Source: Phanerochaete sordida (Eukaryota; Basidiomycota; Agaricomycetes; Polyporales; Phanerochaetaceae). Taken from it: a stretch of DNA of 64,000 bases. Position numbers and translations under genes: made by a program. Below are positions 11,497 to 22,555 of this stretch, piece after piece. Every line of letters starts with the position of its first letter. Within the stretch, counting starts at the first letter, position 1. The stretch spans positions 124,001 through 188,000 of the forward strand of contig BPQB01000068.1 of the NCBI GenBank assembly GCA_019973155.2. The letters are read 5' to 3'. The notes below the pieces were generated by a model. The model worked only from the letters and a program-made list of their open reading frames with translations. It had not been told where the DNA came from and ran no database searches.

Positions 11497-13140
11497 ATGA
11501 CTTTTCTCAATCGATTACTCCTCGTAACTCCCAAGTCCTACCGCCGCGCCCTCCCTCCTCTACAGCCGTACTCGCATCTATACAGGAGAATGTCCGTAGC
11601 AGCGTCCATCGCCAAGCTTCACAGCCCCCTCCGGGAACTCGTCAGCACCGTCGCCGACGCGCACCATGGCAAGTCCGAGAAGGACAAGGCGGAGGTCTCC
11701 GAGTGGATCGAGAAGGTCGCCGCTGGCGACGCTGCCAGGCCTGAGGCTATCCAGGTGAGCATTATCTGTGCGCTTTGCATGTCTTCAGGTGACCGATGCA
11801 GGAACAGGCCCTCGATGCCCAGCTGACCCCGAAGACCTACATCGTGAGCAACTACTTCACCGCCGCAGACGTCGCTCTCTACGGTGCCCTGCACCCCACC
11901 CTGGTGTGTCCCTCTATTGCCTTGACGCTGCCTCACCGCTAAACTCGCCACGGCTCCTATCCAGGCGCAGCTCCAGCCCGCGCAGTACTACGCGCACCCC
12001 TCTGTGACGCGCTACTTCGACCACATCCAACACAAGCCGTCCGTCCGTGCGGCCGCGGCAGCCCTCGCACCCGCGTTTGATGTCGTGCCGTTCGACCTCG
12101 ACGGCGCGCCGAGCATCGAGCGCAAGGCAGACCCGCCAAAGGAGAAGAAGAAAGCCCCGAAGGCCGAGCCGGCCGCCTCCGGCTCCGCGCCCGCGCCCGC
12201 CCAGAAGAAGGCGAAGAAGGAGGCTGCGCAGGCCGCAGATGAGGACGTGAACAAGGATACCGGCGCGCCCGTGCCCCAGCAGAAGAAGGAGAAGAAGGAG
12301 AAGAAGCCTGCGCAGGAGAGCAAGAAGGCCGTAGCGGAGGACGCAGGCGAGCCTGTGCCCTCCATGATTGACCTCCGTGTTGGACGTATTGTGGATAGTG
12401 AGTCAGCCGCTGCACACGAGCGCGCTGGGATTGATTTCGTGACGCAGTCAAGAAGCACCCGGACGCCGACAGTCTCTACGTCGAGGTACGCTTGTCATTC
12501 CACCCAGCTATGAGACGTGACTGACCTTTCCCGAAGCAAATTGACTTTGGCGAGGAGACTGGTCCCCGTACAGTCGTCTCTGGTCTTGTCAACTACATCC
12601 CGATCGAGAAGATGCAGAACAAGACTCTCGTCGGTGTGGTAAGTGTCCTCAGAGCGGTGGCCGGACGTAGAATTAACCCCACTTTCAGTGCAACCTGAAG
12701 CCGGCCAACATGCGTGGTGTGAAGAGCTTCGCCATGGTTCTTTGTGTACGTCCGCAACTGGCTTTATGCCGACTGTTCGTCTGAGTTTCTCCGCTAGGCA
12801 ACACACAAGGACGGCAAGGACGCAGGGCTCGAGCTCATCGAGCCGCCTGCGGGTTCTGAGCCGGGCGAGCGCATCTACTTCGAGGGTCCCGAGTTCGAGA
12901 GTACGTGCATGCCCGCCTCATGCGATCTAGCCAATGCTAATTGCCCATCGTCAAGACGCCGAGCCTCTCTCGCAGCTGAACCCGAAGAAAAAGATCTTCG
13001 AGACAATCCAGCCAGGCTTCACAACTCTTGAGTCGCATGAGGCGGCCTGGGTCAACCCCGTCACGAAGCAAGCCCACCGCATCCGCACAGCGAAGGGCGT
13101 CTGCTACTCGCCAAACTTCGTCGGCGCGTCGCTGTCGTAA
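11497..13140 (+). CDS. ARC1: Arc1/AIMP1-like tRNA-binding cofactor of aminoacyl-tRNA synthetases
   Basis: Homologue of yeast Arc1/G4p1 and animal AIMP1, which bind tRNA and tether aminoacyl-tRNA synthetases. The N-terminal part resembles the GST-C-like interaction domain (YIVSNYFTAADVALYGALHP). A long lysine/alanine-rich linker (about 12120-12350) is expected to bind tRNA non-specifically. The C-terminal OB-fold tRNA-binding domain begins MIDLRVGRIVD, continues through HPDADSLYVE, VVSGLVNYIP and NLKPANMRGVKSFAMVLC, and ends with the EMAP-II-like extension to TAA 13138-13140. Six or so introns split this part. Two in-frame starts exist: ATG 11497 gives about 31 extra residues rich in Arg/Leu and without acidic residues, like a mitochondrial presequence; ATG 11590 gives the usual cytosolic N-terminus. 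I cannot tell which is used. Confidence 0.88.
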
Positions 13141-13215
13141 TAGAGACATCTCATTTCATTGTAATATAGAAATCATCGCCAGTGCGTGACAAGTTTTATA
13201 TTCGCTCTCCCTTCC

Positions 13216-14067
13216 TCAGGACGCTGCAAGATATCTCGGTGAATGTGAGCCATCATGGAACAAGCAGTGAGCACTCACAAGGGTCTGGAGCGACCAGCAT
13301 GAAGCTGCCCGCGATGGGGTTCCCAAGGCCGACCTCCTGCGCGAACTGGCTGATGTTGAAGTTCGAGATCGAGGTGTTTGGCGTCACGAACGTCTGGCTG
13401 TTGAAGTCCTTCGGCTGCTCAAATAGCAAGAAGATATACCTGTACAACTTCTCAGCACTGCGCTCCATGCCCTTGCGCGCAGGCAACTCACCGGTGCGCT
13501 GGGGAGCCCGCGGGCGGCGTCGGCTGCTGCCAGCCCGACAGCGGGACGGTCTCGTTCACGAGCGTGACCTGCTCAAGCCCCGTAATCCTCCCGCGCACAA
13601 AGTTGCCCGCGAGGAAGTGCCGAATTTGGGCGACCGTCGGGTCGGCCGGCGTTGGTGCGTCCGGGTCGACGGTCGCGACGACAAAGTCGCGAGTGGCCGG
13701 CAGCACGCCGCGTACCGCGAAGTGCGGCGGACCGACGGTCGCTGAATACGCGTGTCACAATTGAGATAAGCTGGAGATGAGAGATCCTGCGCACCGTTAC
13801 GCGGGAGCTGCTCGCTGGCGTGGATGGTGATCGAGGGGCCGGTGGCCTGCGGGAAGGTCACCTCGAGGAGCGTGGAGGGCTTGAAGGTGATGTGGAGGTC
13901 GGCGGGGATCTGCAGAGCAGCGTCAGACTGCCATAATGCTGCACATTCGACGGGTTGCTCACGTTAGCCTTTTCGAAGGCGGCCTCAACGGTCTTCAGCG
14001 AGGTGTCCTGCGCGAGGACAGACACTAAACCGCAGAGGAGCCAAGTCGTCGAAAGTGTGAAGCGCAT
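13216..14067 (-). CDS. secreted phosphatidylethanolamine-binding protein (PEBP)-like
   Basis: PEBP/YbhB family protein, a fold that binds lipid head groups or acts as an inhibitor. A cleavable signal peptide is visible at the start (hydrophobic TTWLLCGLVSVLAQ, residues about 7-20), so this member is exported. The central exon carries the family core with VVATVDPDAPTPADP (the conserved DPDAP loop), followed by IRHFLAGNFV (Arg-His preceding the pocket, as in PEBP HWL variants) and later YIFLLFEQP. The C-terminal splice 13276-13224 gives the ending APDPSS and stop 13216-13218; without it the frame ends at 13253. Introns near 13915, 13800-13745 and 13490-13440. The ligand is unknown; secreted PEBP-like proteins are frequent in wood-decay fungi (background knowledge). 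Confidence 0.83.
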
Positions 14068-15295
14068 CGCGTAGGGCTGCAGAGGATTGCTGTGTATGCC
14101 TCAGGACGCTCTGTTCTTTTATATGTGGGTCGATGGATGCTCTCGGTCGGCTTGGTGGGGCGCGGTTCACAGCCGTCATCCCGACGAACGAGCGGTCCGC
14201 GCCCACAGTCCCGGACGTTTTCTCATGAGGACGTCCGCGAAGGCCATGAGCGCAGCAATCAGAAAATCGCCTGCGCGCACGGTCCCCATGTAAATCCGCC
14301 AGGCATGATCTGTCGTGTGGCGAAGACGTGCCAAGGCACGCGCGACCTCCCGTGCGCGCATGCATGTGGTGCTCCCGTTCCCATGGACGTGGAAGGCGCC
14401 GCGCAAGAATAGACCGCGTTAAGGGTGCACCTGAGTCTCCGTTAGAGCGTGTATATTGCAGAAGCAGAGACATGATGCACGACGTACTTGGGGCGAGGCT
14501 GCCCTCCGGAAGCAAGTCCCAAAACCGGGCCTGGGTCTGCCGGCAGCGGTGCAGGAGGGACAGTTTTTCGCACGCTCGTAATTAATAAGTCGATATTGCG
14601 CTATACAAGAAGGCTTCGAGGACGTGCATGACGTGCTGTATAACGACAGTGTTGTCCAGTCATCTTGGTCCCTCCAACCGATGGCCGGGCAGCGACACTC
14701 GGGTGACTTGCTGGTGTGTGCCATCGCCGAAGCGAGATCCTTATGCTAAGCCCTCACGATCGGGATAGTATTTTCATTCAGCAGCAGGATGTTTACTGCT
14801 ATATTTCAGTGAACAGAGTGAAGAACGTTTGTCATGGATTACTCACAGCTGGCTGGCTGCCGGCTCGATAAATTACATCGCTACCTAACTGCCGAGACGA
14901 TGTCAGCGTACTCCACGCAGCAAGTACCTTGTTGCGTCGGGAACCTCGGCAGTAATGGTCTCTGGCACTCGGGGACGGCATGAGAAATATTACCCCTTCA
15001 GTGCGGTGGCTCCATGGATGATGGCTACTTGGCTGCCAGCAATTCACCGCCAGCAGTACTTCGCTCAACTTCAGACTTGGAAACAGATCGCGCGTTGCAG
15101 AGGCAGGAGATATATGCGAGTTCTGGCCGGCCGATGTCGAAGCTCGGTGTGTTTCTGGAGAGACCGCCATCGCGGGATGGAGCCTGGTCACGAGCCCTGG
15201 TGAGCCCAGCGTCTGCCGGGGAAGCCACGTGGAAGCCACGCGAGAACGCGAGAGGACTGCTCGCGCGGGCAGTCGGTTTGTGTTCAGCCCTCCCG
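14068..15295. other. intergenic between divergent genes
   Basis: About 1.2 kb between the PEBP-like gene (-) and mitochondrial L6 (+). A 176-residue minus-strand open frame (14515-13985) partly overlaps the PEBP gene and looks like a shadow. An open frame runs into the L6 gene from 15014 but has no presequence character. No RNA gene seen. Confidence 0.45.
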
Positions 15296-15998
15296 ATGTT
15301 TGCTCGGCCAGGCCTCAGCACGGCCTTCCGCACCTTCAGCACCTCGGCATGCAGGTCTGCTAATTTCATCTCCAACATTGGCAAGCAGCCCATCAAGATA
15401 CCCGCCAATGTCAACCTCGAGCCCATCCCCACCGGGCTCGCGGTCAGCGGGCCTCTCGGCTCGACCAGCGTGCCCTTCCCCGGCTTCGTGAAGCTCGACT
15501 TCAGCGAGCCCGAGCACCTCACCGTCTCCGTCGAGGACCGCACGCACAAGACGCAGCGCTCAATATGGGGCCGCACCCGCACGCTCATCGCGAACGCCAT
15601 CACGGGCCTCACCGACGGCTTCACCACCCCCATGTACCTCGTCGGCGTCGGCTACCGTGCCGCGCTCGAAGACGACCCGATGGGCGTGCGCCCGGGGTGG
15701 ACAGGGAAGCGGTTGAACATGAAGCTGGGCTTCTCACATCCGGTGTACGTCCCGATCCCAGACTACATCAAAATCGAGGTCGTCTCGCCCACCAAAATCC
15801 TCGCGAGCGGCACGGACAAGCAGATCCTCGGTCTGTTCACGGCTGCCGTGCGCAAGAACCGCCCGCCAGAGCCGTACAAGGGAAAGGTGCGTCTGCCACG
15901 CCTGTCGCGCTGTTTTCGCCTGCTCACCGGTGCCTTCACTCCAGGGTATCATTGTCGGGCAGGAGAGGGTCAAGATCAAGAATGTCAGGAAGAAGTAG
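15296..15998 (+). CDS. MRPL6: mitochondrial large-subunit ribosomal protein uL6m
   Basis: Structural protein of the mitochondrial large ribosomal subunit, equivalent to bacterial L6. The start MFARPGLSTAFRTFST (ATG 15296) is an amphipathic Arg/Ser-rich targeting peptide. The mature protein begins near SNIGKQPIKIPANV, the conserved bacterial L6 N-terminus. The second L6 repeat includes LVGVGYRAAL, LNMKLGFSHPVYVPIP and [30 protein letters not shown], the family signature. One intron (about 15888-15944) separates the KGK and GI of that signature; the protein ends at TAG 15996-15998 after a basic VKIKNVRKK tail. The frame is open upstream to 15014, but the presequence fixes the start. About 215 residues, normal for the fungal family. 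Confidence 0.93.
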
Positions 15999-16890
15999 AC
16001 GCAATGCATCCTTATTTTATGCACGCCTGCATCCGTGCTCTCGTCGTCCCCTTACAGAGCATGAAGACGCGCTCAAGGCGCTGCCCAGCGAACTGCACGT
16101 TGGTGGCTGCGGTCACCGGAAGGTCATGTATCGAGGCTACACCGTACCCGTTTTATCCTTCTCCTTCTCCCTGGAACGCAGTCTTGTCCTTCAGTATCGC
16201 TGGGCTACCGCTAGTAGGTGATAATACCACGTTGGTTCCCTGTTCCGCTGAGCCCTGGCCTTCCATAGAATGTCCGCATGCGTCTCGGCCCTCTCCTACT
16301 TCAATAGAACAGTACAGCCTCTCCACTTGGCAGCCTGTGGCAGTTGCATATGGTTTGGGCTCTGCTCCGCGAAGCGCCGCGGGTGGGCCGCCGTGAGATA
16401 CTATGACCCTCGAATTTCGAACTGGTATACGCCACAATCTCCTCTTGCACCCGTACAGCCACCTCTTGCGAGCATTGAGGTGTTCGCGTCCGGTCGTCCT
16501 GTCTCGTATTGCGGGATCTTGTAGCTGAATGAATGTGCGTTTTGCGGAGCCGGAATCGCACAGCTCTGCGCAACCGCCGCCCTCGAAGCGCCGCACTCCT
16601 GAACTGACCTAACGTTCACCACCATGTGCTTCCAGTGAGGCAACCACGGGGTGAACTTTTGCAAGTCAAGTACGAACCGAGGAGCACTGGCCATCGTAAC
16701 AAAGCCTTCCGATCCGCCGGTGTGGCCATGTCTGCTTCACCGACCACTGGATTTCGCGATAGAGCACAGCAAAAGGCAGATTCACGGCTGCCCACGGGTG
16801 TAAGTTATGTGTATCGCACCGCGCCGCCAGGAAGCTGACGTTTGGGAGTCTTTGTAGAGAAAGAATGTCCTGATATATGACAACTGTTCC
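15999..16890. other. intergenic, no confident gene
   Basis: About 0.9 kb. A 147-residue minus open frame (16596-16153) has no motif and atypical composition, so I do not call it. No repeat or RNA gene recognised. Confidence 0.45.
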
Positions 16891-17684
16891 ATGCATCGGT
16901 CGACAGCTTCGCCCGGCGGTGGGAACACACGCGCATGGCTCAAGGCACCGAGCGCCACGAGGCCCAAGGATGATGACATGCCTCCCTTGGGCGACCTCGA
17001 CGACGAGGACGACGAGGAGGGGCGGATCTTTTCGCGCTACCAGAAGGAGTCAAGCACCTGGTTGCTCTTTGTGAGTAGTGCTCCCCGCCTCCCCGGTGTG
17101 CGCCCCACTGACTCCGCGCGCAGTCGGGCATCCTTGCGCTGCTCATTACACTCTTCATCACCACCTGCACCCCCCACCCCCTGCGGCCGCGCGACACGAC
17201 GCAGGAGATCACTGCGCGGCTGCAGCACATGCACGGCCAGCTGCTGCTCGCGGAGCTCGCGCGGCACGGCCTGAACGCGAGCGCGCTCCCGTACGCGCTC
17301 GCCGCCGCCGGCCCCGCGCTCGCCGCAGAGCCCGACCCCGAGTCGCTCGCGGCGCGCATGCGCGACGTGTGGGGCCCCGCGCTGTGCTACAGCGCGCTCA
17401 TCGTGAGCCTCACGGGCGCGCTCGTCTGCCTGCGCATCAAGCACGGGCTCATGGACTGCACGCTCCGCTTCTTCCCGCTCGCGCCCGCGACGCCCGACCC
17501 GCCCGCGCTGCGCGCCGCCGTCGCGCGCCTGCGCGAGTACCGCGTGAGCCGCGCGGAGACTGTCGCGCGCACGCGCCGCATCGCGCCCGTCGTGCCCCCG
17601 ATGATGTATGGCGCCGCGGCGATGTTCGCGTGCGGCGTCGTCGCGAACCTCGGCGCCGCGGCGTGGCTTGCACTCGCGCGGTGA
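16891..17684 (+). CDS. DUF6535-like fungal membrane protein (short form)
   Basis: Predicted integral membrane protein of unknown function. An acidic head (GDLDDEDDEEG) precedes FSRYQKESSTWLLF, which splices over the intron 17071-17123 to a first membrane segment (SGILALLITLFITTC). Further hydrophobic segments are at YSALIVSLTGALVCL and near the C-terminus (MYGAAAMFACGVVANLGAAAWLALA). The order 'W..LLxxxGxLxxLxTxF', 'DTTQEIxxxL', 'WGPALxxSxLIxSLxxAL' and an REYR-containing loop recalls Agaricomycete DUF6535 proteins, though this copy is short (about 245 residues). The sequence is strikingly GC-rich and alanine/arginine-rich. ATG 16891 is chosen; the in-frame ATG 16978 (MPPLGDL) is an equally good start. 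Confidence 0.68.
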
Positions 17685-17971
17685 GTTGTGTGCGTGGGAC
17701 GGCAGGGGGCTGGCGTGTCCCTGGCGTTGGTTGCATCGACGGGACGCCTCGGATATGGGCCCAGCCCGCTGTGCGTCTCACCCTGACCTGGTTTCGTTCG
17801 CTACCTCCTTCGTTCACAAATCCCGCATATACGCGCCATTTCCCAATGCTTCTTGTACACGCAATCTTCGTTCCAATTTTCTGTATCAGTACTCAGTGTA
17901 CCAATCCCCTAGTCCGTTGTGTAGATTTATGTACAAGATATTCAAGCATGACCTCGACATTGAGGTCCTTT

Positions 17972-18871
17972 TTACCAGATGTACGGAATGAGTCGCGAGG
18001 TTACTCGCTTCTTGTACTCAACATACTGTGTGCCGGTAAGAAGGTCGGTCTCTTTCAAGTGTTCCTGATGCAGTCGTCAGGACTGGGTTCGCGTCATTGA
18101 CACTCAAGGGCATACCTCGTGAGGCAAGTGGTAAGCCAGGTACAGGGCACCAGCCGCAGCGGAGGCGAGAGGAATAGAGTTCCACCACATGAGGGCGTAC
18201 GTTACTTGGCTGAGGAGGGTCGCCCTGCGCGTGCTGTGAGCGCAAGGAAAGCGTGAGGGAATCGTGTGGACTTACGCAGCCTGGGGGTGGCGGACAACGC
18301 TGTAGGGGCCTTCTTGCGGAATAGAAGGCTTCTCAGACGCGGCCTAGACAAGATATGAGCGCGATCGTAAGACGAGCTTATTCTGAGTACGTACAGCAGC
18401 GCGTATTTCCTGCGTGGTGCGGCGAAGGACATACAAGAGCCCAAAGTTCGCCACGCATGCTAGCGTCCTCAGCGCAGCATAAGGGCCGACGCCGAGATCT
18501 GTGTCGGGGAGAGCCCAGTTGCTGAACCACTCGGGCTGCTCCATCGCGCCCCAGGCCGTGCCGACGACGTAGACGGTGGGCGTGAGGATGATCGCGGCGT
18601 GCACGACGGGCGAGAGGACGCGGGCGACGAGTGGGGCGGGCTGCTGCTCGCCGATGTTGTGGCCGGGGGCCTGCGGGACACCGGTGTCCGAGCTGGAGTG
18701 CGGGAGGCCGTGCTTGGGATGCCTGTGCCGGTGGGTGCGGGCGTGGCTGGCGAAGCCGCGGAACACGCCCGCGAAGGTCGTGAACCAGACGATGCCCTCG
18801 ACGCCCTGCGCGTGCGAGATGCCCGAGTTGCGGAGGCAGTCCTGGAGGTCGATGCCGGCGATGTAGACCAT
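17972..18871 (-). CDS. protein-S-isoprenylcysteine O-methyltransferase (ICMT) family
   Basis: Endoplasmic-reticulum membrane methyltransferase that uses SAM to methylate the C-terminal prenylcysteine of CaaX proteins such as Ras and fungal mating pheromones (family knowledge, yeast Ste14). Several hydrophobic segments are visible (VHAAIILTPTVYVVGTAWG, the start of LACVANFGLLYVLRR). The catalytic SAM-binding region reads EGPYSVVRHPQ after an intron beginning at about 18394, then TLLSQVTYALMWWNS, LYLAYHLPHE and finally YVEYKKRVTSRLIPYIW before TAA 17972-17974, matching the ICMT C-terminus. At least three introns. The start is uncertain: ATG 18871 is given, but the frame is open to ATG 18979 and CISCQQYSPP upstream resembles the family's N-terminal segment, so the true start may be further upstream. 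A histidine/arginine-rich loop at about 18755-18710 is unusual. Confidence 0.82.
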
Positions 18872-19389
18872 GGTTGTCGTCGTTGCGAAGGCGAGGGGAG
18901 GGGAATATTGCTGGCAGCTGATGCAGATGGCCTGGGCGGGAGCGACGCGGTCGGGGCCTGAGGAGGGCGTGACGCGCACATAGGGTTAGGGTTGGTGCGG
19001 GGCGGGCGCGGGGCGCCGGAGAGTGCCGGCGGGAGCGGCCAGGGGCGGCGCCGAGGACGGAGCGAGTCAGAGCCGCTGACACGGCGATGACGCACACGCG
19101 GCTGTTTCGCCTCGGCCAGGCAATGTTTCCAGCCAGGCGCTTACTTACCTCCGTCTACTAAAGTGACCCACCGACATCCTCATCCCGCCGACGACTCCTT
19201 TCACTCTCTCTGCCAACGACGACCACTCTGTCTGTTCAGTACAACACCCACCGCTCCCCGGACCTCACTTGCAATATTTTCTGAATTCCTGTACCCGCAC
19301 AGACACGCCCAGTTCTCACAACCCACGCTTTGCTCAGGCGACGCGCAACGCCCCACACCTCTCGCTGATTCCAGCACAAGCTTCCCACT
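18872..19389. promoter_or_regulatory. divergent promoter region with telomere-like repeat
   Basis: 518 bp between the ICMT start (-) and the Sec14-like start (+), possibly including a 5' exon of ICMT. It contains two tandem TTAGGG-type units at 18981-18993, resembling the telobox found in some fungal promoters, and long CT-rich leaders towards 19389. Confidence 0.35.
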
Positions 19390-20946
19390 ATGGCTCCCAA
19401 GGATCAGGAAGCAACCTTGAAGCAATTCCGCGAGGAGTTGACAAAAGAAGGTCTTCTGAATGAGAACGACTGTATCGGCACCGACGATGCCACACTACTG
19501 TATGTATTCCGTACCTTTCGGGCAGCGTGCGGGATGAAGCTAACCTCTCATTCAGACGATTCCTTCGTGCTCGCCAGTTCAACCTGAAGAACGCAAAAGT
19601 AATGTGGAAGAACTGCTATGACTGGAGAAAGAACGCAGAGGGTGTCGGCATCGATGAGCTCTATCGGCGGATAGATCCCTTCGACGTACGTCCTCCACGC
19701 ACTGAGATGTCGCGCTCGTAGTTCAAACGCATCGCCCGCGCAGTATCCAGAGCGTAACCATGTGTTCCAGTTCTGGCCGCTGTTCTTCCACAAGGTACGC
19801 ATAACTCTGTTTACCTTGATGTTTGCCTTCCTTCTCATCCAGTCACCCACAGACCGACAAAAAGGGACGCCCGCTCAACATTCACCACTTTGGACGTATA
19901 AACGTCGCAGAGCTGTACAAGGGCATTTCGCCTGAACGCTTTTGGCAGGCGTTCCTTGTCAATGCCGACTCGCTCACGCGCGAAGTCCTCCCTGCCACAG
20001 CAGTCGCGGCTGGCAAGCCAATAGACGGTACTTTCGTCATCGTTGACTTGAAAGGCTTCGGGTGAGTACAGGCTGCCATTGCCCTCGCTACGCGAGTGCT
20101 CATGTCCTCGCAGCACGGGTCAGTTCTGGCAAATGAAGAGCCTTGCTAGGGGCGCCTTCCAAGTGTCGCAGGACTATTTCCCGGAAACGTGAGCCCTGCT
20201 CCTGCACGCACGCGCGCGCTCCACTGACACATCGACCCAGTATGGCGCAGCTCGCGATCGTGAATGCACCCTCATCCTTTACCGCGATCTGGTCCGTGAT
20301 GCGGCCGTGGCTCGCGAAGGAGACGGCCGCGAAGGTATCGGTGCTTGGCGCGAACTACCAGAAGGCGCTGCTCGAGCTCGTCGACGCCGAGAACCTGCCC
20401 GAGACCCTCGGCGGCACGTGCACCTGCGCCGAGTGCACGAACATCACGCCCGACGGCGGCGAGGGCGGCGTCGCCGAGATGGGCCGCTGCGCGTTCAGCA
20501 GCGCGGGCCCTTGGATGGTTGGGCGTGCCGAGCGTCGCGCCGCGTGGCTGGCCGGCGAGCGCAAGTGCATCGCGCTCGAGCCCGGCGAGCTCGAGAAGTT
20601 CGCCGCAGCCGAGAAGCGCGCCACGCAGCCAGAGGCAGACGAGAAGGCTGTCGAGGCGCGCCCGCCGCTGATCATGGAGGACTCGCACGGGAACGAGGAG
20701 CGCTTCGAGGACGCCAAGTCGAGCCTCGGCGAGGCGTCCGCGGAGGAGAGCTCGGAGGACGTGTCGCCGGGCCCGTCGACGCCTGGCGTCGAGTCCGTGC
20801 AGGAACAGCTTGGCGAGGTTCAGATCAAGTCTGACAACGACGAGTCGCCGGCGCGGCAGCTGTCGCACACCGAGGCCGCGGCGGTCATGGAGCAGAAGCA
20901 CCCCGAGACGCGGTTGGTGGAGAATGGCGACTTGCACGCCAATTAA
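19390..20946 (+). CDS. Sec14-like CRAL-TRIO phospholipid transfer protein
   Basis: Cytosolic phosphatidylinositol/phosphatidylcholine transfer protein of the Sec14 family, acting at Golgi and plasma membrane. The CRAL-TRIO N domain spans residues 1 to about 85 (FREELTKEG, then RFLRARQFNLKNAKVMW after the first intron). The lipid-binding lobe includes DKKGRPLNIHHFGRINVAELYK, TFVIVDLKGFG (the strand before the helix gate), QVSQDYFPET joined by splicing to MAQLAIVNAPSSFTAIWSVMRPWL, and the LPETLGG gate. These are canonical Sec14 motifs. Introns lie near 19501-19556, 19686-19741, 19796-19853, 20061-20116 and 20190-20241. After the fold comes a long acidic, Ser/Glu-rich tail (about 20640-20940), absent from yeast Sec14. 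A cysteine-bearing TCTCAEC near 20420 is typical of filamentous fungal members. Confidence 0.92.
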
Positions 20947-21216
20947 TCTTGGTCGTTCACGCAAATAATGCCCTTCACGCGATTCACGATGTTCACCAGT
21001 GTATAGTATTACCTTGTTGTTTGTGCTTCACGCTGTAATCCTTCTAATTTATGGGTCCCCCTTCGTTGCATGTATACGTAGTGTCACTGTAATTCAAGCT
21101 TATTTGGACGTTTCGATTGTAAAGGAGGAATCCGAATGTGTTGCATTCATAGCGAGAAGCTGGGTAAAACAGGGGATGAATGCAGAGTCCATCATGAAAA
21201 GCGGTCCGTGGGGTGC

Positions 21217-22555
21217 TTAGAAGATCGGAATGAAGTCGTGTATCCTGTCGCGGGCATCCTGGGCGATGCACTCTGCGATCCAGGTGAGGCTGCGGATCTC
21301 CTGCTCTTTGAGCTTGATGTACGCGTAGAACACGGCATACTGGAACTGCTGCAGGAACGCCTGCTTGTTGAGGTGCACCTCGTACAGGAAGAAGCGGTCC
21401 TCGAGCTCCGCGCCGACGCCGCCGTCGTCGATGTCGCCGAGGAGGTGCGCGGTGCTGCCGTTCGCCGCGCTCGGCGCGCCGCCGCCCGGCGACGAGTCGA
21501 AGAACGCGCGGTACTCGGTGATGGCCTCGCACGCGCCGCGCACCTGCTCGATGTCGTCCGCGCGCGCGAGCTGGTTGTTGCCCTCGGGGAAGAGCCGGCC
21601 GATGGCCGGGAAGAGGCGGGCGCGCTGCTCCTTCGAGAGCTCGGTGCCGAACGAGTTGATGGTGATGTTGATCGCGCGGCGGTCTGCCTCGAACGCGAGG
21701 ATGCGCGACATGAGCTCGCCCGTCGCGCCGCCGATCTTCGCGCAGAAGGCGTGGAAGTCCTCGAGGTACGACTTGTAGAGCGTGTTCCGGATGATCTCGA
21801 TGTTCAGGTCGTCGAGCTCGGAGGCCGTGATCGTGTCGCGGAAGAAGCGTGCTGAGGAAGGGAGGAAGGTAAGAGGCTGCCAGGTATAGAACGGCCGAAG
21901 CACGCACCAAGCGGGGTCTCGACGAGCACGGTGTGGTATAGTTCTTCGACGTTCGAGGCGACGCACAGAGCGGGCATGGAATCGAAAACGCCCAATGGGT
22001 GGCAGCGTTCAATGAGTTCGTGCGTGTCGCGCTCGTGAAGGGTGCCGGTAATGAGGAGTATGACATTGTCGATCATGTAGCCATACCTGCAGGCTGTGTT
22101 ACGCTTTGAACGCGCGGAACGAGGGAGCCACGTACGTGATGTAGTCCAGAAAGGTGGCAAGAGGCTCGACTGCATTGCTTCGGAGGTAGTTGAACTGGTC
22201 GACGAGGACCTGAGTCGCCTTGTCTGCGATGGTGGAGGTCGAGATGGGGAGAGCTTCATTGGCGAGGAAGTTTCCGTAGTCCGTTGCCGACAGCTGCGTC
22301 CGGAAGTCTACACGACCCGCCGAATTTTGTCAGTCAGGTCCGCTCATCGAAGCGGCCGTTATGACGCACCCTCGACAGTCTCGCACTGCGTCAAGTTGTT
22401 GTACTGGGTCTGGGTGAGCAGGCCAGCCTTGTACCCTCTCACGATCCCCTCGAGGAAGCCGGAGTCCACCTGGGCCGCGCAATGCGCTGCGTAAGTTGAG
22501 TTTTGGCGGTCTGACGCGTAACCCGTGGACTCACGTTAAAGAAGAGTGCCTCCAT
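21217..22555 (-). CDS. VMA6: V-type H+-ATPase V0 subunit d
   Basis: Peripheral subunit of the membrane V0 sector of the vacuolar proton pump; it couples the central stalk to the c-ring. The start MEALFFN at 22555 splices over about 22534-22471 to [20 protein letters not shown], then YNNLTQCE, almost invariant across eukaryotes. The next exons give [51 protein letters not shown] and [11 protein letters not shown]. The large last exon carries [32 protein letters not shown] and [14 protein letters not shown], ending in [16 protein letters not shown] at stop 21217. Every conserved block of the family is present, so this is probably functional. A Gly/Ala-rich stretch around 21480 is a fungal variable loop. 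Confidence 0.95.

Noticed and set aside
15014..15295. N-terminal extension of the mitochondrial L6 gene
   Set aside because: The frame is open, but the L6 presequence begins at 15296; the extension has no conserved character.
16153..16596. 147-codon minus-strand frame in an intergenic region
   Set aside because: No motif, Arg/Cys-rich composition and no plausible promoter or splice sites.
20272..20964. 230-codon minus-strand frame
   Set aside because: Antisense shadow of the Sec14-like gene, caused by GC-rich codon bias; Arg/Leu-rich with no family resemblance.
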